A DNA stretch of 64,000 nt from the NCBI GenBank assembly GCA_963849365.1, contig CAWKHA010000001.1, positions 62,001 through 126,000 of the forward strand. Reading direction: 5' to 3'. The position numbers and the translations under genes were made by a program. Under the pieces are notes generated by a model. The model was not told the DNA's origin and did not search any database. It was given only the letters and a program-made list of their open reading frames with translations. How positions within the stretch are numbered: the first letter of the stretch is position 1; every line of letters starts with the position of its first letter. Origin of the DNA: CAVQCJ01 sp963849365. GTDB lineage: Bacteria > Actinomycetota > Actinomycetes > Prado026. Of this stretch, positions 42,387 to 49,938 are shown piece after piece.

Positions 42387-43148
42387 CTAGAAAGGCGGCC
42401 ACGGGATCGCGGGCCAGTCGCCGGACGGCTGCGGGTGCACTCCGGTGCGCAGCAGGCGCTCGGCCCGGCGCCGCGTCGAGCGCACCTCGGCGACCGTCAG
42501 CAGCTGCTCGAGCCGCTCCCCCAGCTCGCCCGCCAGGTCTGCGGCGAGTGACTCCAGCACCTCCAGCGCCTCGTCCGTGAGCGGATCGCCGCGCCACTGC
42601 CAGAGCAGCGTGCGCAGCTTGCCGGGCACGGCGAAGCAGACACCGTGGTCGACTCCGAACACCCGGCCGTCGTCTGTCGGGAGCAGGTGCCCGCCCTTGC
42701 GGTCGGCGTTGTTCAGGACGACGTCGAGGACAGCCATGCGGCGCAGGTCGGCGTGGTCGCTGCGGGCCAGCCACACCAGGTCCACCTCTTCGTCGACGTC
42801 GACCCAGATCTGGCACATCCCGGGACCGAACGGCCCGTCCCGCATGACGGTAGGCGGCACGATGTCCCAGCCGGTCGCCTCCGACACGAGGTAGGCGGCC
42901 ACCTCACGTCCGGCCAGCGTCCCGTCCGGGAAGTCCCACAGCGGACGCTCGCCCGACACCGGCTTGTAGACGCACGTACGCAGGACGCCGTCCTGGGAGA
43001 CCCCGCAGTAGAGCGTCGCGTTCGAGGCGTCCACGATCCGTCCCACGACGTCCAGGTCGCCCTCGCCCAGCAAGGCCAGGGCGTCGGTGGTCGACAACCG
43101 CCCGGAGACCCCGGGCGCCTGCGGTCCGGCGGACCTGGGCTCGCTCAC
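42387..43148 (-). CDS. SCO1664-family protein (PI3/4-kinase-like fold)
   Basis: A 253-residue actinobacterial family protein. VYKPVSGERPLWDFPDGTLA, GREVAAYLVSEATGWDIVPP, VLDVVLNNADRKGGHLL and VFGVDHGVCFAV reproduce the Lys, catalytic-loop DxxxxNxD and DHG-type elements of PI3/4-kinase-like and HipA-like folds. The substrate is unknown. GTG 43148 is chosen. The longer frame to 43250 overlaps DUF3090. It follows the DUF3090 stop by 26 bp, as in the conserved phosphatase-DUF3090-SCO1664 cluster. Confidence 0.85.
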   Translation of the reverse strand: MSEPRSAGPQAPGVSGRLSTTDALALLGEGDLDVVGRIVDASNATLYCGVSQDGVLRTCVYKPVSGERPLWDFPDGTLAGREVAAYLVSEATGWDIVPPTVMRDGPFGPGMCQIWVDVDEEVDLVWLARSDHADLRRMAVLDVVLNNADRKGGHLLPTDDGRVFGVDHGVCFAVPGKLRTLLWQWRGDPLTDEALEVLESLAADLAGELGERLEQLLTVAEVRSTRRRAERLLRTGVHPQPSGDWPAIPWPPF

Positions 43149-43174
43149 CGGACCAGTCTGCGCCCTGTCGCCGG

Positions 43175-43777
43175 TCAACGCCGCCGGTAGCCGTTCTGCC
43201 TCGGGCACACGTGTCCGGTCGGGTCCAGCGGCAGTCCGCAGAACGGGCACGGCGGCCGGCCGGCGCCTACGACCGCGGCCGCCCGTTGGGCGAACGCGCG
43301 GGCCACGGCCGGGCTGAGCCGCACGCGCAGGACGTCGCCCGCGTCGACCGCCTCGTCACCGTCCTGCGCCGGGTCGTCGGCGGCCTCGTCAACGCCTTCC
43401 GAGTCCTCGGAGTCCTCGGAGTCCTCGTCGAGCGCCAGCTGGTGCGCCTCGATCACCAGGACGCCGGCGTCGCTGTCCCAGGCGAGCGCCAGCGTGCCCA
43501 CCCGGAAGTCCTCGAGGATCGGCTGGTCCAGCGGCGCCCGGTCCTGGAGCGCTGCCGGGGCGACGGCCGGCGCCCCGGCCCCGCCGGTGCGCCGCAGCAC
43601 CTCGTCCAGCACCTCGTCGACACGCTCGGCCAGCGCCGACACCTGCTGCTTCTCTAGGGCGACGCTCGTCACCCGCCCGCCGCCGCTGGCCTGCAGGTAG
43701 AACGTGCGCTGCCCTGGCTCGCCGACCGTCCCGGCCACGAACCGGTCCGGCGGGTCGTACTCGAAGACCTGTGGCAC
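43175..43777 (-). CDS. DUF3090-family protein
   Basis: A 200-residue conserved actinobacterial protein starting MPQVFEYDPPDRFVAGTVGE. RTFYLQASGGGRVTSVALEK and DQPILEDFRVGTLALAWD are family landmarks. The C terminus has CPFCGLPLDPTGHVCPRQNG, a zinc-binding knuckle. An acidic linker is built from a threefold 9-bp repeat. Proteins of this family are encoded next to a histidine-phosphatase gene and an SCO1664 gene, suggesting a shared pathway that is still unknown. Confidence 0.85.
   Translation of the reverse strand: MPQVFEYDPPDRFVAGTVGEPGQRTFYLQASGGGRVTSVALEKQQVSALAERVDEVLDEVLRRTGGAGAPAVAPAALQDRAPLDQPILEDFRVGTLALAWDSDAGVLVIEAHQLALDEDSEDSEDSEGVDEAADDPAQDGDEAVDAGDVLRVRLSPAVARAFAQRAAAVVGAGRPPCPFCGLPLDPTGHVCPRQNGYRRR
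43401..43427. repeat. three 9-bp tandem repeats within DUF3090
   Basis: GAGTCCTCG is repeated three times without interruption, encoding the acidic EDSEDSEDSE stretch. Slippage could change linker length between strains. Confidence 0.7.
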
Positions 43778-43843
43778 TCGTCCGACTCCCGTGTTGATCG
43801 TCCGCAGCTGCGGAAGTTCGCGGTCACGACCCTAGGCGACAGC

Positions 43844-44614
43844 TCACGGCCCGGGTCCCCCACCGACGACGGCGTCGCCCGCGCCCGCGTCGCCGCCCTC
43901 GCTGCGACCGGCGCGGCCCCGCCGTGGCTTGGGCGGGAGCAGTGCGTCCACCCCGCCGCCGGTGTCGTTCATCCGTACCACGAACGGGCGCAACTCGGTG
44001 TACCGGACGACGGACACCGAGCACGGGTCGACCTGGATCCGCTGGAACTGGTCCAGGTGCAGCCCGAGCGCGTCTGCGAGCACCGCCTTGATCACGTCGC
44101 CGTGGCTGACCGCCACCCAGGTCGTGCCGGGGCCGAGCCGGGCGTTCCACTCCCGTACGGCGTCGACCGCCCGCTGCTGCATGCCGCGCATCGACTCCCC
44201 CGCCGCGCCGGGGAAGGTGACCGAGCTGGGGTGCGCCTGCACCGACCGCCACAACGGCTCCTTGGCCAGCTCCTTGAGCATGCCCCCGGTCCAGTCGCCG
44301 TAGCGGACCTCGCCCAGACGTTCGTCGACGTGCTCCGGGGTCGAGTCGCGCCCCGCCAGCAGGGCGGCCGCGGTCTGCCGGCAGCGTTCGAGCGGGCTGG
44401 TGACGACTGCGGCCAACGGGACCGGCGCCAGTCGCTGCGCCAGCTCCTCGGCCTGGACGAGCCCTTTCTCGTCGAGGTCGACCCCCGGTGTCCAGCCGGA
44501 CAGGGTCCCCGACACGTTGGCGGCGGTGCGGCCGTGCCGGACCAGCACCAGCGTGCTCGCCGCGGGCGGGCGGCGATGCCGGGCCGGCGGGCGGGGGCTG
44601 CGCTCGGAGGTCAC
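43844..44614 (-). CDS. histidine phosphatase family protein (MSMEG_4193-like)
   Basis: A 256-residue phosphatase with the phosphoglycerate-mutase fold. The catalytic motif LVLVRHGRTAANVSG gives the phospho-His, with SPLERCRQTA, the catalytic acid in LGEVRYGDWTG, and WVAVSHGDVIKAV as the second His. The C-terminal tail is Gly/Ala-rich. GTG 44614 is seven bases after TAGGTT, so the transcript is probably leaderless and begins the phosphatase-DUF3090-SCO1664 unit. Substrate unknown. Confidence 0.9.
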   Translation of the reverse strand: MTSERSPRPPARHRRPPAASTLVLVRHGRTAANVSGTLSGWTPGVDLDEKGLVQAEELAQRLAPVPLAAVVTSPLERCRQTAAALLAGRDSTPEHVDERLGEVRYGDWTGGMLKELAKEPLWRSVQAHPSSVTFPGAAGESMRGMQQRAVDAVREWNARLGPGTTWVAVSHGDVIKAVLADALGLHLDQFQRIQVDPCSVSVVRYTELRPFVVRMNDTGGGVDALLPPKPRRGRAGRSEGGDAGAGDAVVGGGPGP

Positions 44615-44621
44615 GTCCGGA

Positions 44622-44627
44622 AACCTA
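44622..44627 (-). promoter_or_regulatory. -10 box of leaderless histidine phosphatase gene
   Basis: TAGGTT on the minus strand, seven bases before GTG 44614. It lies 46 bp from the divergent -10 box of the CorA gene. Confidence 0.5.
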
Positions 44628-44672
44628 CGGCCCGCCCGGCCGCCGCGTCGCCACGAGGCAGTCGCGAGCCCC

Positions 44673-44678
44673 CACAAT
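44673..44678 (+). promoter_or_regulatory. -10 box of leaderless CorA gene
   Basis: CACAAT, seven bases before GTG 44686. It overlaps the upstream ATG at 44677, which argues against that ATG as the start. Confidence 0.45.
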
Positions 44679-44685
44679 GGGCTCT

Positions 44686-45660
44686 GTGATCGTCGACTGC
44701 GCGCTCTACCGCTCCGGGAAGCGGGTCGAGGAGACCCGCAACCTCGTCAAGATCGCGTCGGCGGCACGGCACGACGCTGACTCCTTCGTCTGGATGGGTC
44801 TGTTCGAGCCGACCGAGACCGACCTGGAAGGGGTCGCCCGGCTCTTCGGGCTGCACCCGCTGGCGGTCCAGGACGCCGTCCGAGCCCACCAGCGCCCCAA
44901 GATCGACGCCTACGGCGACTCGCTGTTCGTCGTCCTGCGCACGCTGACCTACCTCGACAAGACCTCGGACGTGGAGACCGGGGAGATCTCGATGTTCGTG
45001 GGTCACGACATGGCGATCACCGTGCGGCACGGCGAGGGCTCGGAGCTGGCGTCGGTCCGGCACCGGATGGAGGAGCACCCCGAGGTGCTCAAGCACGGGC
45101 CGGCCGCCGTCCTGTACGCCGTGAGCGACGCGGTCGTCGACACGTACACCGATGTGGCCAACGAGCTGCAGACCGACGTGGACGAGCTCGAGCGCAGCGT
45201 CTTCAGCCCCGCCCGCACCGACGACTTCGAGCGGGTCTACAAGCTGAAGCGGGAGCTGCAGGAGTTCCGCAGCGCCGTGGTCCCGCTGGTGGAACCGATG
45301 AGCAAGCTGGCCGAGCAGGACGTCGTTGCGGTGCCCGCCGAGGCGCGGCCCTTCTTCCGCGACGTCCTGGACCACCTGCTGCGGGTCCAGGAGCAGGTGG
45401 AGTCGCTCGAGGTGCTGCTGTCCGGCATCCTCCAGGCCCACGCCGCCCAAGTCGGACTGCGGCAGAACGAGGACATGCGCAAGATCTCGGCCTGGGTCGC
45501 GATCCTGGCGGTGCCCACGATGATCGCCGGCATCTACGGGATGAACTTCGAACACATGCCCGAGCTGAGCTGGAAGTACGGCTACCCGATGGCGCTGGGA
45601 CTGATGGGGGTCATCTGCGTGAGCCTGTACCGCGCCTTCAAGCGCAGCGGCTGGCTCTGA
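44686..45660 (+). CDS. corA: CorA-family magnesium/divalent cation channel
   Basis: Membrane channel of 324 residues with a large N-terminal cytoplasmic domain (about 1-255, VIVDCALYRSGKRVEE onward), a long pore helix, and two C-terminal spans. The selectivity signature YGMNFEHMPEL (GMN) lies between the spans and the basic tail FKRSGWL follows the second. It is divergent from the phosphatase gene. Mg2+ is the usual substrate, with Co2+ and Ni2+ possible. Confidence 0.93.
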   Translation: MIVDCALYRSGKRVEETRNLVKIASAARHDADSFVWMGLFEPTETDLEGVARLFGLHPLAVQDAVRAHQRPKIDAYGDSLFVVLRTLTYLDKTSDVETGEISMFVGHDMAITVRHGEGSELASVRHRMEEHPEVLKHGPAAVLYAVSDAVVDTYTDVANELQTDVDELERSVFSPARTDDFERVYKLKRELQEFRSAVVPLVEPMSKLAEQDVVAVPAEARPFFRDVLDHLLRVQEQVESLEVLLSGILQAHAAQVGLRQNEDMRKISAWVAILAVPTMIAGIYGMNFEHMPELSWKYGYPMALGLMGVICVSLYRAFKRSGWL

Positions 45661-45676
45661 CGACGGTTGTGACGGC

Positions 45677-46498
45677 TCAGCGGGCGGCCAGGGCCCCGGT
45701 CGCCAGCAGGACCACGAGCAGCACGCCGACGCCGAGCCGGTAGATGACGAACGGCAGGAAGCTGTGCGTCGCCACGTAGCGCAGCAGCCAGGCGATGACG
45801 GCGTACCCGACCACGCCGGCGATCAGCGTCGCCACGATCGTCGGGCCCCAGGCCGCGCTGTTGTCCTTGCCGATGTCGAGCAGCTCGAACAGCCCGGAAG
45901 CCAGCACGGCCGGGATCGACAACAGGAACGAGTAGCGGGTGGCCGCCTCCCGGGTGTAGCCGAGGAACAGACCGGCCGAGATGGTGGCGCCCGACCGGGA
46001 CACCCCGGGGATCAGCGCGGTGGACTGGGCCAGGCCGTAGATGAGGCCGTCGCGCACGTCGAGGCGGCGCAGCTCCTTGTCCCGCCGGCTGACCCGGTCG
46101 GCGACCCACAGCACGATCGCCACGCCGATCATGGCCGCGGCGATGATGCGCAGGTCCCGGGCCTGGTCCTTGATCTGGTCACGGAACACGAAGCCGAGGA
46201 CGGCGACCGGGATCGTGCCGAGGATCACGTACCAGCCCATGCGCGCGTCGTGGTTCCCGCGGTACTCCGGCTGGAACAGCGACCGCACCCACGCCGTCAC
46301 GATCGTGGCGATGTCCCTGCGGAAGAACAGCAGGACCGCCGCGGTCGTGCCGAGCTGCGTCACCGCCGTGAACGCGGCCCCGGGGTCGGACCAGCCGTAG
46401 AACGCCGACACGATGCGCACATGGGCCGTAGACGAGATCGGCAGGAACTCCGTGAGTCCCTGCACGATCCCGAGCACGATCGCCTCGAACCAGCTCAC
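45677..46498 (-). CDS. uppP: undecaprenyl-diphosphatase UppP
   Basis: Recycles the lipid carrier for cell-wall synthesis. The 273 residues are hydrophobic throughout with about eight spans. The catalytic motifs are QGLTEFLPISSTAHVRI near the N terminus and LIPGVSRSGATISAGLFLG. The GTG at 46498 overlaps the stop of the LLM-oxidoreductase gene (GTGA). The location next to the mshC region matches Rv2136c. Confidence 0.95.
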   Translation of the reverse strand: MSWFEAIVLGIVQGLTEFLPISSTAHVRIVSAFYGWSDPGAAFTAVTQLGTTAAVLLFFRRDIATIVTAWVRSLFQPEYRGNHDARMGWYVILGTIPVAVLGFVFRDQIKDQARDLRIIAAAMIGVAIVLWVADRVSRRDKELRRLDVRDGLIYGLAQSTALIPGVSRSGATISAGLFLGYTREAATRYSFLLSIPAVLASGLFELLDIGKDNSAAWGPTIVATLIAGVVGYAVIAWLLRYVATHSFLPFVIYRLGVGVLLVVLLATGALAAR

Positions 46499-47544
46499 GC
46501 GAGCACTCCCGCCCTCTCAGCCGCCGAGACGATTGTGCGGAGCGTGTGTATGCGTTCGGTCAACGTCGGGGCGTACGTCGCCACCGACAGGGTGGTGACG
46601 CCGGCGTCGCGGTACGCCTGAATGCCGTCGGCCACCCGCTCCAGCGGCCCGATGAGGCTGGTCCGGTCGATGAACTCGAACGGCACCGCGGCGCCGGCCC
46701 CCGCGTAGTCGCGGGCGAGGTAGCGCTCCTGGACCTCGGCCGCCTGCGCCCCGTAGCCCATCCGGACCGCGAGCTGGTTGTAGAAGTTCTGCTCGCGGCT
46801 GCCCATGCCGCCCACGTAGAGCGACGCGTAGGCACGCAAGGGCACCGCGCACGCTTCGAGGTCGTCGCCGACCACGACCGGCACGGTGGGGACGACGTCG
46901 AAGCCGGCCAGGTCTTTGCCCACCTTCGCCCGGCCGGTGCCGATATGGCCCAGCCACTCCCCCGCGTGCTGCGGGCTGAGGAAGATCGCGAGCCAGCCGT
47001 CGGCGATCTCGCCGGCGAGCTCGAGGTTCTTCGGGCCGACCGCGGCCAGGTAGATCGGGATGTGTTCGCGGACCGGGTGGACCGTCAGCCGCAGCGCCCG
47101 GCCGGGACCGTCCGGGAGGGGCAGCGTGAAGAACTCCCCGTCGGCCTTCACCACCTCGCGTCGCAGCGCCTTGCGCACGATGTCCACGTACTCGCGGGTG
47201 CGGGCGAGCGGCTTGTCGAAGCGCACGCCGTGCCAGCCCTCGGAGACCTGCGGCCCGGAGACCCCCAGCCCGAGCCGGAACCGCCCGCCGGAGAGCGTGT
47301 CGAGCGTCGCCGCGGTCATGGCGGTCATGGCGGGCGTGCGGGCGGGGATCTGGAAGACCGCGGAGCCGATGTCGATCCGCTCGGTCTGGGCCGCGATCCA
47401 CGCGAGCACCGTCGCGGCGTCCGAGCCGTACGCCTCGGCCGCCCAGGTCACCGCGAAGCCGAGCCGGTCGGCCTCCTGCGCGAGGGCGAGGTTCTCGGCG
47501 TCGTTGCCGGCTCCCCAGTACCCCAGGTTGAGCCCGAGCTGCAT
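46495..47544 (-). CDS. LLM-class F420-dependent oxidoreductase
   Basis: Luciferase-like flavin/F420 enzyme of 349 residues: MQLGLNLGYWGAGNDAENLA, LGFAVTWAAEAYGSDAATVL, RIDIGSAVFQIPARTPAMTA, and LSGGRFRLGLGVSGPQVSEG are signatures of the F420-binding LLM group (nonprolyl cis-peptide segment, then the glycine-rich loop). It overlaps uppP by four bases. The substrate cannot be inferred. Confidence 0.9.
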   Translation of the reverse strand: MQLGLNLGYWGAGNDAENLALAQEADRLGFAVTWAAEAYGSDAATVLAWIAAQTERIDIGSAVFQIPARTPAMTAMTAATLDTLSGGRFRLGLGVSGPQVSEGWHGVRFDKPLARTREYVDIVRKALRREVVKADGEFFTLPLPDGPGRALRLTVHPVREHIPIYLAAVGPKNLELAGEIADGWLAIFLSPQHAGEWLGHIGTGRAKVGKDLAGFDVVPTVPVVVGDDLEACAVPLRAYASLYVGGMGSREQNFYNQLAVRMGYGAQAAEVQERYLARDYAGAGAAVPFEFIDRTSLIGPLERVADGIQAYRDAGVTTLSVATYAPTLTERIHTLRTIVSAAERAGVLA

Positions 47545-47596
47545 CCCGCCCCGCCCTCCGATCCGTGTCGGGGGACTCTACCGGCTGGTCGCTCGA

Positions 47597-47602
47597 TAGC
47601 CT
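47597..47602 (+). promoter_or_regulatory. -10 box of leaderless aldo/keto reductase gene
   Basis: TAGCCT, eight bases before ATG 47611. Confidence 0.5.
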
Positions 47603-47610
47603 GCGAACCC

Positions 47611-48594
47611 ATGGAACGCCGCCGGCTCGGTCGCAACGGTCTGCTGGTGTCCCGGCTCGGTCTCGGCACGATGACCTGGGGCCGCGACACCGACCAGCAC
47701 GAGGCCGGCGACCAGCTGCGGATGTTCCTCGACGCCGGCGGGACCCTGGTCGACACGGCCGCGGCGTACGGCGAGGGCGAGAGCGAGCGGGTGCTCGGCT
47801 CCCTGCTGGGGTCGGCGGTGTCCCGCGACGAGGTCGTCGTTGCGACCAAGGCGGGGATCGTACGCAGCGGTGCGACCCGCTCGGTCGACACGTCCCGTCG
47901 CGCCCTGCTGGACGATCTGGACCGCTCGCTGCACCGGCTCGGCACCGACCACGTCGACCTCTGGCAGGTGCACACCTGGTCGTGGGAGGCGCCGTTGGAG
48001 GAGACCCTGGCCGCGCTGGACTTCGCCGTGTCGACCGGACGGGCGCGCTATGTCGGCATCTCCAACTACACCGGGTGGCAGACGGCCCAGGCGGCGACCT
48101 GGCAGGCGGCCTGGCCCGGGCGGTCGCCGGTCGCCTCCACCCAGGTGGAGTACTCGCTGCTCGAACGCGGGGTCGAGCGCGAGGTGCTGCCCGCGGCGAT
48201 CGAGCTCGGACTCGGCGTGCTCGCCTGGTCGCCGCTGGGACGGGGCGTGCTGACCGGCAAGTACCGGACTGGCACGCCCGCCGACTCGCGGGCCGCCTCG
48301 CCGCACTTCGCCGGATTCGTCGACAAGTACCTCACGCCCGACGCGTCGCGGGTGGTGACGGCCGTCGCCACCGCGGCCGAGGGTCTGGGGCTGGCCCCGC
48401 TCGAGGTCGCGCTCGCGTGGGTCCGGGACCGTCCGGGGGTGAGCTCGGCGCTCGTGGGCGCGCGGACCGCCGCCCAGCTCGCCGCGGCCCTGGCCGCCGA
48501 GGACGTCGAGCTGCCGGAGGAGATCCGCGGCGCGCTCGACGAGGTGTCGCGCCCGGTGGCCGGCTACCCCGAGCACGCCCGGGACCAGCGCTGA
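47611..48594 (+). CDS. aldo/keto reductase
   Basis: NADPH-dependent carbonyl reductase of 327 residues in a TIM barrel. The catalytic tetrad is visible: Asp and Tyr in VDTAAAYGEGES, Lys in VVATKAGIV, and His in LWQVHTWSWE. The cofactor site is near the C terminus (ALVGARTAAQLAAAL). It starts MERRRLGRNGLLVSRLGLGT, as in the YajO/Gfo-like AKR group. It is followed by the RecD-like gene with a 4-base overlap (CTGA). Confidence 0.92.
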   Translation: MERRRLGRNGLLVSRLGLGTMTWGRDTDQHEAGDQLRMFLDAGGTLVDTAAAYGEGESERVLGSLLGSAVSRDEVVVATKAGIVRSGATRSVDTSRRALLDDLDRSLHRLGTDHVDLWQVHTWSWEAPLEETLAALDFAVSTGRARYVGISNYTGWQTAQAATWQAAWPGRSPVASTQVEYSLLERGVEREVLPAAIELGLGVLAWSPLGRGVLTGKYRTGTPADSRAASPHFAGFVDKYLTPDASRVVTAVATAAEGLGLAPLEVALAWVRDRPGVSSALVGARTAAQLAAALAAEDVELPEEIRGALDEVSRPVAGYPEHARDQR

Positions 48595-49559
48595 GCGAGG
48601 ACGGCCCCGACCCGCTGCTCCGGCTGCTCGAGCGGGCGGCGCTCGACGGGCACTCCGCTGTCCCGCTCCCGACGGTGCTCGCCGTGGTCGGACAGCCGGC
48701 GGTCGCCGCGGCCGCGGACCGCGGGACCGTCGCGGTCGGCGACGGCTGGGTGGCCCTGGACGACCTCGCGACCGTCGAGGACGCCGTGGCCGACGAGATC
48801 CTCGGGCTCGCCGCCGAGGACCGGCTCGCGCTCGTCCTCGGCTCCGTGCCCGAGAGTGCCGAGGTGGTGGAGGTCGGCGACGCCCACCGCAGGTCCCTCG
48901 CCGACCTCGCCGAGGCGCTGCAGGCCGCACCCGAGGAGGTCCGGGTGGTCATCAGCGGCGACCCGGACGCGCTGCGGGGGCCGCACCCCGGAGCCGTGCT
49001 CGCGGACCTGCTGGCCTGGGGACGGCTGCCGGTGCGGGACCTGCGTGGCGAAAGCGGTGGCACCGCGCTGGCCGGTCTGCCGGCGTCGTTGCGCCGCGGC
49101 GAGCTGCCCGAACCGGCCGACCGCAGCGTGGTGGTCGTCCCGTGCGGCGGCGACGAGGAGGTCGTGCGCCGCGTCGTCCAGCTCGTGACCGACTCGATCC
49201 CGCGCGTGCTGGGGGTGGCTCCGGCGCAGGTGCTGGTGGTGACGCCGCTGCGGCGCGGGACCGCGGGCGTGCGGGCTCTGGCCGAGGCGCTGCCCGAGGG
49301 TGCCCGGGTCAGCACCGTGCACGACGCGGTCGGGCCCGGTGCCGCGCCCGACGTCCCGGCGGAGGCCGTCGTCGCCTGCTTCCCCGGCCAAGCGGCCGGA
49401 GTGCTCAGCCGGGCGCTCGTGTACTCCGCGACCCTGCTCGCCGGACGGCACCTGTCGGTTGTCACCGCTGCGGGCGATGCGCTGCCCCGAAGCGTCGTCA
49501 GCGGCGCCGCCCGGCCCCGCTGGACCCGGCTGCCCACCCTGCTGGCCGCCGGCGAATGA
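48591..49559 (+). CDS. helix-hairpin-helix/RecD-like protein, probably degenerate or shortened
   Basis: A protein of up to 322 residues matching, by memory, the C-terminal half of a longer actinobacterial helicase-like family that follows the aldo-keto gene in Streptomyces. Shared stretches are VRVVISGDPDALRGPHPGAV, SVVVVPCGGDEEVVRRVVQL, RVLGVAPAQVLVVTPLRRG and ALPRSVVSGAARPRWTRLP. The N-terminal helix-hairpin-helix and Walker regions are missing. No ATG, GTG or TTG is in frame before GTG 48675. CTG 48591 would give a CTGA overlap. Could be a shortened functional form or a relic. Confidence 0.6.
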   Translation: MSEDGPDPLLRLLERAALDGHSAVPLPTVLAVVGQPAVAAAADRGTVAVGDGWVALDDLATVEDAVADEILGLAAEDRLALVLGSVPESAEVVEVGDAHRRSLADLAEALQAAPEEVRVVISGDPDALRGPHPGAVLADLLAWGRLPVRDLRGESGGTALAGLPASLRRGELPEPADRSVVVVPCGGDEEVVRRVVQLVTDSIPRVLGVAPAQVLVVTPLRRGTAGVRALAEALPEGARVSTVHDAVGPGAAPDVPAEAVVACFPGQAAGVLSRALVYSATLLAGRHLSVVTAAGDALPRSVVSGAARPRWTRLPTLLAAGE

Positions 49560-49594
49560 GCCCGCGCTGCCGGTGGGTGACCGTGGATGACGTC

Positions 49595-49680
49595 ATGGCA
49601 CACAATGCCGCCCCGCCGGCCGTGTTCCTCCGTTCGAAGGCGCCTTGCGGACCTCCCGGACGCCGGCCTTTGTGTGCCAT
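49595..49680. repeat. perfect 11-bp inverted repeat enclosing 64 bp
   Basis: ATGGCACACAA (49595-49605) and TTGTGTGCCAT (49670-49680) are exact reverse complements. They lie in the gap before the DUF5703 gene. The element could be a stem-loop in RNA or a remnant of a small mobile element. No coding sequence is convincing inside. Confidence 0.6.
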
Positions 49681-49722
49681 TGCGTTCAACCGCGCCCCCA
49701 GCGGATGCCACGATGGGCGCCG

Positions 49723-49908
49723 ATGACCGAGTACGAGACGCGGCACCTGGTCCTCCCGCGCGGTACCACGCGCAACGCCGCCCGGCAGCTGCTCACCGAG
49801 CAGGCCGAGTACGGCGGGTGGGAGCTCGCCAGGCTGCTGCTGCGCGCGGACGGCACCCGGCACGTCTGGCTGCGCCGGCGGATCATCCGGGTCGTCCGCA
49901 CGGCCTGA
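49723..49908 (+). CDS. small DUF5703-family protein
   Basis: A 61-residue basic protein, MTEYETRHLVLPRGTTRNAA, with AEYGGWELARLLLRADGTRH and the tail RRRIIRVVRTA. This matches a short actinobacterial family typically encoded between an aldo-keto or HHH gene and an M20 peptidase gene. ATG 49723 is chosen. The frame is open to 49645, but that part overlaps the inverted repeat. Function unknown. Confidence 0.75.
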   Translation: MTEYETRHLVLPRGTTRNAARQLLTEQAEYGGWELARLLLRADGTRHVWLRRRIIRVVRTA

Positions 49909-49938
49909 TCGCGACCGGGAGGCGCGCGCCTGGTCCGG

